The notes under the pieces were generated by a model, which saw nothing but the letters and a program-made list of their open reading frames with translations, had not been told where the DNA came from and did not search any database. A stretch of 64,000 bases of DNA, taken from positions 102,922,357-102,986,356 of the forward strand of contig OZ038382.1 in assembly GCA_964036045.1 (NCBI GenBank). The letters run 5' to 3'. Origin of the DNA: Eutreptiella sp. 'Long Island Sound 2002'. Lineage: Eukaryota; Euglenozoa; Euglenophyceae; Eutreptiales; Eutreptiaceae. Both the position numbers and the translations under genes were made by a program. Shown here piece after piece: positions 24,901 to 32,524 of this stretch (position 1 is its first letter; every line of letters starts with the position of its first letter).

Positions 24901-25508
24901 TTCGACAAAAGTGAGAGCTCATCCACAATAATCATGTCAGCATTACGAATCATCCACCAAAGAATTGTTCCCTCTTTGATTTGCCAATCAAGGTCCAATG
25001 AAAATGAAAACAAGCTGTGGATGGTGCGGCCACCAACGTTGAGCTCCGCCACGCCACTAGCACCGCACACAAGTATTGAAAATCCACATGCGCGTAGCTT
25101 GGCAATCAATAAACGGACGACATGAGACTTCCCAGTTCCTGCAACTCCTGTGAGAATGGCACACAACTGAGGTCGGCTACCCGCAGTGCTAGCCCGACAA
25201 TGTGTCGATATATCTAGTACATCCTTCGGTTGTTGTTGTTGAAAGTGTGCCACAAAGATTTCAAAAACCATGCGTTGCCAATGATTTAGGGCATTCACCA
25301 AGGTATCGGCAGCTCCGGGGTCATCGGCATTCATAAACGCCTTCAACTCCTCGGCCAATTGGGGATCCATTTCCGCCTCATCAGCAACCACTGGTTCATC
25401 CTCACCGGCCCGATGCTTGTCAAGCTCATCCAAATCGGACATATAATGGTTGAAGAAGGCTGCGTCGATTATGTCCTCAGCTCGAAGGACTTTTGCAAGA
25501 AGACGCAA
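21927..25508 (-). CDS. Helitron helicase ORF: PIF1 helicase, AT-hook, SAP-like, C48 protease, J-domain
   Basis: This 1,193-codon frame is the C-terminal part of the Helitron protein. The helicase is complete: Walker A GVAGTGKS (121-128), Walker B IIVDELSLL (193-201), GDPLQLPAVD (233-242), TVHGSQG (448-454) and YVALSRARSLQGLY (474-487). It unwinds DNA during rolling-circle-like transposition. Beyond it are an AT-hook-like RGRP (607-610), a SAP-like DNA-binding motif (636-670, MAVVQLRTLCAAHGL) and a C48/Ulp1-like protease with H796 (VHYVLV), D814 (VIHDSK), Q845 and C851 (SDTCGF). Then comes a basic, Ser/Pro/His-rich linker (about 940-1115) and a J-domain (about 1139-1193) with HPD at 1168-1170. 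The first codons overlap the upstream ORF in another frame; there is probably no independent start. A TAG follows the J-domain directly. Confidence 0.85.
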   Translation of the reverse strand: MRLLAKVLRAEDIIDAAFFNHYMSDLDELDKHRAGEDEPVVADEAEMDPQLAEELKAFMNADDPGAADTLVNALNHWQRMVFEIFVAHFQQQQPKDVLDISTHCRASTAGSRPQLCAILTGVAGTGKSHVVRLLIAKLRACGFSILVCGASGVAELNVGGRTIHSLFSFSLDLDWQIKEGTILWWMIRNADMIIVDELSLLSNKLLHTLNDILHKVRRDKRNPFGGITMLLVGDPLQLPAVDLDIFDSALFRNHFVPFVLTEVMRQDDGQFIDLLNRVRIGEETDDDHLTLQQRIAPNNDVSLQDLEDAPMLVGRRNAMHRWNEHFMAQLGSNIVTFNATYVDMGGSPTNQAMCDYINSRNRRVLPQQVFVAVGMRARLIRNVSIQNRLVNSTMVVIKRWSNDVIVVCPIGRTREYPICRFQQIIPVYGPSVQVKILQFPMLAGYACTVHGSQGCSYRIVWIDMATFFAAAHAYVALSRARSLQGLYILNYRREAFLVDPYYVQLWNWFVATNVLAPNPVQHIPPYPRRTFTSTLIAGIMCVCRSWHTKSQFPQNLDARILKVNMLLILQYVSFPWWSYIDRQLQGDKLSLDIDDLNEDGTEQPRMRGRPHGTSQQPNVGVQLLDGNNEPRVFSADVLSQMAVVQLRTLCAAHGLSTCGTKSVFRERILRKQDHIEGPPKRYPTTSHVSPPPSSIGDYPHLDARNCHFSIEFWPDERNYSIEHNVHFAECAWLSTAAVQCLLEVLLPPGTTSVKPVIIDMQLAQLMRHFPTLSLICTEKCALPLLLTSRNSTIGVHYVLVTNLQVDCKRLVIHDSKDASSECGALFQVMLKKLGWSFVWHHYGTQPDSDTCGFRVVMLAMQWCAAKTLTGQLPRWFLAYCASILQMFAVDSTTLRSAVNTFQDATYEDALTMYDEPVIWAMTECGALPDVTDAELDAHTSEHHWTCPSQGTNHGPSHPTVGSNQAHSEPSQTHQPQRSETSRSKGGANTKPTPNTRQKSGRPSPPTPTAKPSRKVPKSRRTTMPARHQHPSQAPYRSQPHPPQGGRGKSTNSEDNHSSRKRTSQQSNGPHSKRQRATGTEQRGSRKRPRPHQDSTAPSSEAPRSRPRAAGTPVDHLALTKTEITEWSTRITDENTSLRRRKAHALHFLGAQDATAVKGQYRSLSLLLHPDKNGTDPMATEKFKVLGAAKDLFD

Positions 25509-28500
25509 CCGCGAGCCTGGGCGTTGTTCAGTGTTTCCCGTGCCTCTTCCTCATATCCTCGGAATAGCCCACGAAGGATACACTCCTCCATGTAGGTTTT
25601 CGACACATTGTCCTTCGAAAAGAATCGCTGTTCGTGGTCTTCTTTCGTGAAGGGCTGGGAGAGGAGAATCTTTTGTAAGAAATACTTTTCGGCGTCCTCA
25701 CCGTACGGAAGGTAGAAATTCCACCTTGGAATGGCAGTGCGCCGGCGCAATCTCCACTTATTGCCCATGTTGTCTTTAATTTCTCGCTCCATGCGCTCTG
25801 GAGGGGACGGCCACCAGTATGGGCGCTCCTTGCCATTGTCAGGAGGATCGGCTTTATACCGATCACCGTCTACTGCGTCGTCGGAATCACTAGACAGAGA
25901 TTCGTTGGCCATATCCTCTGCCGGATTGCTTGCCAAGGCGCTGGCGTCTGCGGGATTGCGCTGTGTACGACGGTAATATCGGTAGAAGTCAGGGTACTTC
26001 AGTTGCAAACCGTCCGGAAGCTCCAAATAGAAATCGTACCTATCTAGGTACCAAACATCTGTAGACGCGTCATCCTCCGGTAGGTGTTTGCGGCGTTTTA
26101 AGCGCCCCAACTTAGGCCATGGATCCGTTGGAATCCATACAACCTCTCTACTACCCCTACATTGATGAATGCCGAGCAGCATCATTCCATTCTCCATGCG
26201 TCCCAAAGAACGTAGCTTCAGCAAGCGCTCAACGTCAGTGGCATTTGGTGACAGGTTCATTGGAACAGTCAATAATTTTGCAGTTTTGGTGAGATATTTC
26301 GCAAGGTACAACTCCCACCCCAAAGATGTGATCCGTTGCACATTGTTGTGGCATTGCAAACGTACTAGAAGACGACGATTGTGAGGTACCACACAAGCAT
26401 CTTCTTGTTCCTGTCGGCGGTACAATAGGCGTACACCCTTACTGTCCAACTCCTCCATATGTTGGGGAACCGTAAACGGATACCCTGACTTGCACTCGGT
26501 AGATACGCGCCCTTGGCCAATGTTGAAACATTTGTCTGGGTAACACTGGTGCACCATATTGCACTCCTTGTATAAACTCCGTAGATATGAAGTGAATTCC
26601 GGATCATAGCCATCACTTTCGCGGGGCATTGTAGCGCAGATGACATCATCCGGGATTGAATCTGGTTGGCACCAAACAACACCATGCAGGTGCACTCGGC
26701 CGCGCTCTTGATATTCAAAGCGGAACCAATAATCGCGAACCGTTCCAAATGGACCTCTCTTGCCAATCGCTAAGAACTCACGCTTGAAGATCTCGACCCG
26801 CTTATGAAATGCAACACATGCCTCCATATCGTACCCGTCTTGAATTGGCTTGGTGGGCCTTGTGCCCTCCGGATATTGTCCAGGCCACACCGCACCTGCG
26901 CGACATCCCTTTAGAACTGCAGCTTGCAAATCAGCCCAATTGTCATTCATTGTCCAAGTAATGAATAGGTCTGCTTTTCCAAGCTCGCGGCTCATTGCAG
27001 TGAGGTCAAGATGCCGTGAGGCCCAATAGGATCGTGTCCCAACTAGCTTGGATGGGACATAAGTTCCATATCGATAGTATGGGTTGAGTTCCGCGGTACC
27101 TGGATCAACCCCTTCGCTTTCCAAATTCCGATTCATGGAATCAACACCATCGTGGTATGAAGCACGGGCCTTCTTATGTTCGTGTGCGGGGCGTGCTGAT
27201 GATTGGCTTGGTTGGCTCCGGGACTGTGTGGATGATTCGGCAACTGGACAGCGAGTTGATTGGCTCGGCTGACTGGGTGATCGAGTGGATTGCGAAGAAG
27301 ATTGTGCGTGATGTGATGAGTGTCGCTTTGGAGGGGGCTTGGGTCGTGCGGAGCTTTTAGCAGCACGCAGATGTTCCGCAGTGATATCCTCTGCGCGATC
27401 ACCACGTTGCGCTTTGAAATTTTGCTGGTTCCAAATAAGTTGATTCTTCATCTCTTTACTCACTTGGAAGAAGGACCACCATCGGTCACGGCGCCAGCGC
27501 TCATCAAATGCAAGATACCGGCTACGGTAATACGCCGCACATCCAATGCCACACCCAACCTTGTATCCACCAACTCCACCAGGATACAAATCCGGCCAAA
27601 CGCACGGTTCCAATTTGGGATCGTTGAAATGCAAATACGTGTCGTTCGCCAATGATTGTGCAGCAGCGGTAACGGTCCCCCCTGCACGTTGAAATGGTGC
27701 TTGATGCATGAATCCCACTCTGTCTTGGTGAGGGGCAAAATCGGGAATGATGTTCCGCGGTGCATCACACTCCACTGCCCAAGCCACATACTCGTCTTGT
27801 AGATGGTACTCCAGGCGTTTCCCGTACTTATCCTCAAAAAAACGTTGTGTTAACGTCCCCATTGTAGAAGCTGCATTCTGTAGGTAGCGGTACAATGTTT
27901 CATAATGCGCCAAAAACCGGGAATAAAAGGGGTGAATTTTCTTCAGCAACAGCAATGCTTGGTTCATTTGCCGCGTGTTTTGGGCACTATCCTTCGGCTT
28001 TTGATAATCGCGCAGCACATCTTCTTTCATGGTCATAAACCCATATAGTGCATTATAATGCTGGCTAGGCTTGCGGCCCACACCAACGGTCCCAATAGCA
28101 TGGTGCCACTGTCGATGACGCAGATCCATGTGCTTAAGGGTATTTGAATACAAAGCACCCAACGCAATTTGCCGTTTTTGATATTCGGTGAGATTCGCAA
28201 GTTTGGTTGGGACCCTGTAATGTGTCGTGCCATCCAATTCGTACCCATAATTTATGGGATCGTACTTGGCACGATACTTGCTGCAAACGAGGCATGCATA
28301 CATACGATGTGGCGAATGCCACACCGGCGTATCATACACTTTGAAGGGGCCAATACTCGTGGGATGCAACCGAGGCGGAACGCGAAAAGGTGGTCCTTTG
28401 TATTGTACGTAGTTGGCAAACAAGTCATTTCGGAACTCGAAGATCGCACTAGTAATCACATCTGTGGGTGGCACCCCAAAGAGGTTGGTGGTACGGATTG

Positions 28501-29197
28501 CACTATCATCTCGGGAAACAAGAAACTTGTGCGCACCAACCGGGCCCCAAAGTAGTTGACCACATCGATGGCAAAGGGCATCGAACAGTGGCGAGTACAA
28601 AACATCCAAACCATCAAGCCAATACTCTTGGACAGATTTCAAAGAAATGTGAGATGGCGGCTGGTGTTTCCGGCGGAAAAGCTCTTTCTTAGCGGCACCA
28701 ACGACCCCCCGCGATCGAGGATGTGAAGCTTTGGCATGTTGCTTCTCCGGTGTATTAGCGTGTCCACCGACAATGCCCTTGTCGCGTTGCGACTCTGGCG
28801 TGTTCCTTGTACCTCCAGTAGAACCCTTGGCAGCTTGTGCCGCAGAGGTGTTCCTTGCACCCTTGGCAGCTTGTGCCGCAGAGGTGTGCCTTGCACCCTT
28901 GGCAGCTTGTGCCGCAGAGGTGTTCCTTGCACCCTTGGCAGCTTGTGCTTGTGAGGTGTTCCTTGCACCCTTGGCGGCTTGCGCTTGTGCCGTGTTAAGA
29001 CTTGCCATGGATGATGATTGCAGTCCACGCTTCGCTCGCTTGTTCAACCGCTTCATGAGAGTCTGCCGCATATTAGCATGGCGACGGCGAATGGTTCGTG
29101 GCGCAATTTGGGGGTGCTGCACAATGAAGTCCCCAACATCGAAGTCTACGTCGGCTTCCAAACATTGTTGCAACTCTTGTTCCCAGCGATTGGACAT
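25469..29197 (-). CDS. Helitron Rep ORF (HUH endonuclease, Helitron_like_N)
   Basis: The 1,242-residue reading starts at the ATG at 29197; the open frame continues 60 codons upstream, but that part looks like leader sequence. Numbered from this ATG: a basic N-terminus, then a 12-residue tandem repeat (AQAAKGARNTSA-like, five copies, about 70-125), two CxxC pairs (about 209-212 and 302-305), the Helitron_like_N region (NDPKLEPCVWPDLYPGG, DRWWSFFQ), FITWTMNDNW, the HUH motif in GRVHLHGVVW (about 833-842), a Cys/His cluster CNMVHQCYPDKC, and VVPHNRRLL. The two-Tyr motif YLAKY lies at about 964-968. HUH plus two Tyr cut and rejoin single strands during transposition. The C-terminus loses its frame within the overlap with the helicase ORF. 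Confidence 0.87.
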   Translation of the reverse strand: MSNRWEQELQQCLEADVDFDVGDFIVQHPQIAPRTIRRRHANMRQTLMKRLNKRAKRGLQSSSMASLNTAQAQAAKGARNTSQAQAAKGARNTSAAQAAKGARHTSAAQAAKGARNTSAAQAAKGSTGGTRNTPESQRDKGIVGGHANTPEKQHAKASHPRSRGVVGAAKKELFRRKHQPPSHISLKSVQEYWLDGLDVLYSPLFDALCHRCGQLLWGPVGAHKFLVSRDDSAIRTTNLFGVPPTDVITSAIFEFRNDLFANYVQYKGPPFRVPPRLHPTSIGPFKVYDTPVWHSPHRMYACLVCSKYRAKYDPINYGYELDGTTHYRVPTKLANLTEYQKRQIALGALYSNTLKHMDLRHRQWHHAIGTVGVGRKPSQHYNALYGFMTMKEDVLRDYQKPKDSAQNTRQMNQALLLLKKIHPFYSRFLAHYETLYRYLQNAASTMGTLTQRFFEDKYGKRLEYHLQDEYVAWAVECDAPRNIIPDFAPHQDRVGFMHQAPFQRAGGTVTAAAQSLANDTYLHFNDPKLEPCVWPDLYPGGVGGYKVGCGIGCAAYYRSRYLAFDERWRRDRWWSFFQVSKEMKNQLIWNQQNFKAQRGDRAEDITAEHLRAAKSSARPKPPPKRHSSHHAQSSSQSTRSPSQPSQSTRCPVAESSTQSRSQPSQSSARPAHEHKKARASYHDGVDSMNRNLESEGVDPGTAELNPYYRYGTYVPSKLVGTRSYWASRHLDLTAMSRELGKADLFITWTMNDNWADLQAAVLKGCRAGAVWPGQYPEGTRPTKPIQDGYDMEACVAFHKRVEIFKREFLAIGKRGPFGTVRDYWFRFEYQERGRVHLHGVVWCQPDSIPDDVICATMPRESDGYDPEFTSYLRSLYKECNMVHQCYPDKCFNIGQGRVSTECKSGYPFTVPQHMEELDSKGVRLLYRRQEQEDACVVPHNRRLLVRLQCHNNVQRITSLGWELYLAKYLTKTAKLLTVPMNLSPNATDVERLLKLRSLGRMENGMMLLGIHQCRGSREVVWIPTDPWPKLGRLKRRKHLPEDDASTDVWYLDRYDFYLELPDGLQLKYPDFYRYYRRTQRNPADASALASNPAEDMANESLSSDSDDAVDGDRYKADPPDNGKERPYWWPSPPERMEREIKDNMGNKWRLRRRTAIPRWNFYLPYGEDAEKYFLQKILLSQPFTKEDHEQRFFSKDNVSKTYMEECILRGLFRGYEEEARETLNNAQARGCVFLQKSFELRT

Positions 29198-29733
29198 GGA
29201 GAGTATGAACGTAACTCGGTTAAGAGTACACGTATATTCCAAATCCAACCGCAAAGAACAGAGCACACAATGAAAGAAAAGGGTCCTGTAGCAGAAGAAG
29301 TAGAGGGAAATGCAAATGTATTGGTACAATGCACATCTCACAACGCAGCACCACAGTACCCATGTTCCATGTCCCATTTCCCACTATCCCATGCCATGAT
29401 GCCACAATCATGACCTACATGGTGTCACATTCATTACCTATTATGCTCGCCATGGTCCCATGTCCCTTGTCCCAAAATCCCATGATCCACCAATCATTAC
29501 CTACATGATGCCACAATCATTACTTACTATGGTCCCCTGTCCCGCCTGCAACCCTTGTTACCAGCAATTGGATTGGACATGGAGGGTATGAACGTAACTC
29601 GATTAAGAGTACACGTATACTCCAAATCCAACCGCGCAGAACAGAGCACACAATGAAAGAGAAGGGTCCCGCAGCAGAAGAGGTAGAGGGAAAAAGTAAC
29701 TAGGCTCTAGGATAGCCACCATACCATACCATC
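29198..29733. other. Helitron 5' flank with duplicated leader segment
   Basis: About 125 bp around the Helitron start codon (29195-29330) is repeated at about 29570-29695, including GTAACTCG[G/A]TTAAGAGTACACG and ACAGAGCACACAATGAAAGA. Between them are short ATCATTACCTACATG- and GGTCCCATGTCCC-type repeats. No gene. Confidence 0.7.
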
Positions 29734-30493
29734 AGCACGCAACAAACGACTTTTGTATAGCGCCTCGTCTTGCAGAATCTAGCGCTCACAGCATGGATGG
29801 TTTGATCACCCCGGATTTTTTGATGAAAGAACCTAGTGCACAAGTTCAGCACGCAACAAACGACTTTTGTATAGCGCCTCGTCTTGCGGAATCTGGCGCT
29901 CATAGCATGGAGGATTTGATCACCCTGAACTTTTTGATGAAAGAACCTAGTGCACAAATTCAGCACGCAACAAACGACTTTTGTATAGCGCCTCGTCTTG
30001 CGGAATCTGGCGCTCATAGCATGGAGGATTTGATCACCTTGAACTTTTCGATGAAAGAACCTAGTGCACAAGTTCAGCACGCAACAAACGACTTTTGTAT
30101 AGCGCCCCGTCTTGCGGAATCTGGCGCTCACAGCATGGATGGACTTTTCGATGAAAGAACCTAGTGCACAAGTTCAGCACGCAACAAACGACTTTTGTAT
30201 AGCGCCTCGTCTTGCGGAATCTGGCGCTCATAGCATGGAGGATTTGATCACCTTGAACTTTTCGATGAAAGAACCTAGTGCACAAATTCAGCACGCAACA
30301 AACGACTTTTGTATAGCGCCTCGTCTTGCGGAATCGTACGCTCATAGCATGGAGGATTTGATCACCTTGAACTTTTCGATGAAAGAACCTAGTGCACAAG
30401 TTCAGCACGCAACAAATGACTTTTGTATAGCGCCTCGTCTTGCGGAATCTGGCGCTCACACCATGGACGGTTTGATCACCCCAGACTTTTTGA
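29734..30493. repeat. 114-bp minisatellite, about seven units
   Basis: AGCACGCAACAAACGAC recurs at 29734, 29848, 29962, 30076, 30176, 30290 and 30404. Spacing is 114 bp except for one 100-bp unit. Because 114 is a multiple of 3, both strands show periodic 38-codon frames. The last unit runs directly into TIR-A sequence near 30493. Confidence 0.92.
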
Positions 30494-31585
30494 TGGTTGC
30501 CATTTTCCATGGGCCCAAATGCATCACCACGGGCTCAAAATGGGCTAAAAACACTTGTTTGAGCATCCAAAATAGTCTAGGATCACTTTTGGAAAAACGC
30601 GTTTTTGACCCATTTTTGACCCATTTTTGGTCTTGAAACGGCCCATTTTCAAGTCAATTTCAGATTTTCCGTGGCCCAAAACACGCCACCACGGGGGCAA
30701 AACGGGCTAAAAACACTTGTTTGAGCATCCAAAATGGTCTAGGATCACTTTTGGAAAAACGCGTTTTTGACCCAATTTTGACCCATTTTTGGTCTTGAAA
30801 CGGCCCATTTTCAAAGCATTTTGGGATGTTCCATGGCCCAAAACACGCCACCAGGGGCTCAAAACGGGCCAAAAACACGTGTTTGAGCATCCCAAGTGGT
30901 CTAGGAACAACTTTGGAAAAAATGATTTTTTTCGCCCCGGGGACCCTGGTGGACCCACCGTTGGCCCCCGCCGTGTGCGGGCCGGGCTGCCCTCCGACTC
31001 ACCATGTGACCACTAGTACGGGGGTCTACGCGTCTCGTTGGGCCATTCCGAGGGGTGGAAAGCACAAAAAGTGGGGGGTTGCGGGTGGACTAGGTGCCCT
31101 CGGAATTGGATTTTGAGCCACGTAGCCCAAGACACGGTCCGTGCTTGGTTTCGGGGGGTTGGTGCATATTGCGCCTTTTTTGGGGCTTTTTGGCACCTTT
31201 TTGGGCCGTTTCTCGGACATATCGTGGAGTTGAAGGGCACTAGAGGGCTCTTTGAGATGGTGAAGTCAAGCCGCACGTGAAGTGTGGCCACCGTTTTCCT
31301 TCGTTTGGGCGTTTCGCCCGGGTTTTGGGGGCTATTTTGGGCGAAAACCGCTGTTTTTGGCCCAAAACAACGCAGATTTGGGAGGGCACCTCTCGACTTA
31401 GCGCCACCGCCCCGGGCCGCCACCGGTGAGTTTTTGGCTCAAAACTTGGATTTGGCAAGGGCACCACCTAGGCTCCAAGATGGCTACATGGGCAAATGAT
31501 CCGAAGCGTTGGGACGGAGCAATGGCCAAAACGGCAAGGAGACGTGTTGTTGTTGTTGCTTGTTAGCTAAATTTAAGGGGGTAGT
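30494..31585 (-). mobile_element. TIR-A element, inverted, one end truncated
   Basis: It reads as the reverse complement of the family: 161-bp subrepeats first, then the CGCCCCGGGGACCC, GGGGGTCTACGCGTCTC, CGGACATATCGTGG and CTCAAAACTTGGATTTGGC blocks. It ends at a decayed terminus TTAAGGGGGTAGTAAT next to (TA)n. Its other end is replaced by the 114-bp minisatellite. Confidence 0.8.
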
Positions 31586-31597
31586 AATAAAATGTAG

Positions 31598-31599
<2 letters not shown>

Positions 31600-31633
<34 letters not shown>
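31600..31633. repeat. (TA)n microsatellite
   Basis: A short TA run between the TIR-A copy and the first GC-rich bases of the LINE region. Confidence 0.95.
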
Positions 31634-31636
<3 letters not shown>

Positions 31637-31639
31637 TGC

Positions 31640-32520
31640 ACAGAGGGCGAGGGAGGGAGCAGAGGGGGCAGGGTAGGGGATAGTTGCCATGCGTCGTGCC
31701 GTGCGCCGTGCTCGTCCTGAAACCGACTCTGACCTCATTCATGCATGTGTCATGTCACGTCAACCAAGCCTGGCGCCGGAGGCAGGAAGTGGCACGGTGG
31801 GACGGGCACCTGCGGCGCCATCCGTAGGGCCTCCCGTGCGGTGACCAAGCCTGTGGCGCAGAGGGGGCACGCGCCAGTGGCGCCATCCACTGGACCCCCT
31901 GCGCCTGTTGCAGTTATTGTGGCGCAGAGGGGACGGGCACCACCGGCGCCATCCGGTGGGCCCCCTGCGGCAGCGATTATGCTGATTAACTAGGTGGCCA
32001 GGGGATGCCACAAATGACTCCCCCGCCCGTCTCCCCGCGTCTCTGCCATAGGACCTCAGGGGCCTCCATCGCGCTCCGGGGTTGCAGAGGCCCGGGGGAC
32101 GAGAGCGCCCGGCCGCTTTGTAGCCGCCACTTCCAGCGGACTGATACCACGGCACCGGTATCAGGCCGCTCGGAAGTGGATACACAGGCACCAGGGAGAG
32201 GATGGGCAGTCGGCCCCCCCCGGGCTGCTGGGTGCCGAAACAGGGGCCCTCCCCTCTACCAGGGCGGCGGATGGCGCAAGAAGCCTTCGAGGCGTACGGT
32301 AAGTCCTCCCCGCTGCCCGCACTTCCTCATCATCCGTTTCCACCCGGGTACGTACCTCCTCCAGTAAGTATGGGCACAGGAGGGAGCACGCACGGGACAC
32401 TGAGCACCATGCGGAGACGTGGCGACTACCGCCAAGGGGCAACAGCGGCTGGAGATCCTGGGGTGCGGAGCCTATACCATGGAGAAGGGCGGGAAGGCCC
32501 AAAGGAGAAACCCCCCTCTC
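31640..32520 (+). other. LINE leader with short GC-rich tandem repeats
   Basis: About three copies of a 60-66-bp unit (GTGGCGCAGAGGGG, then a GGCGCCATCC palindromic core) lie at about 31786-31975. The rest is unique GC-rich sequence with no recognisable protein, probably 5' leader. Confidence 0.45.
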
Positions 32521-32524
32521 CCCG

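Larger units (their letters stand above)
21927..29197 (-). mobile_element. Autonomous-type Helitron (coding core)
   Basis: Two long minus-strand frames encode a Helitron Rep (HUH nuclease) and a PIF1-type helicase, normally one polypeptide. They overlap by 40 bp in different frames at 25469-25508, so one frameshift (a mutation or an assembly error) separates them. Everything else is open for about 2,435 codons, which implies recent activity. Element ends (5' TC, 3' hairpin plus CTRR, A/T insertion site) could not be placed. A motif is shared between the 5' side (29195-29243, again near 29580-29640) and the 3' side (about 21821-21875). Confidence 0.85.

Noticed and set aside
29734-30493. CRISPR-like array
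   Set aside because: The whole 114-bp unit is repeated without unique spacers, and the context is eukaryotic.
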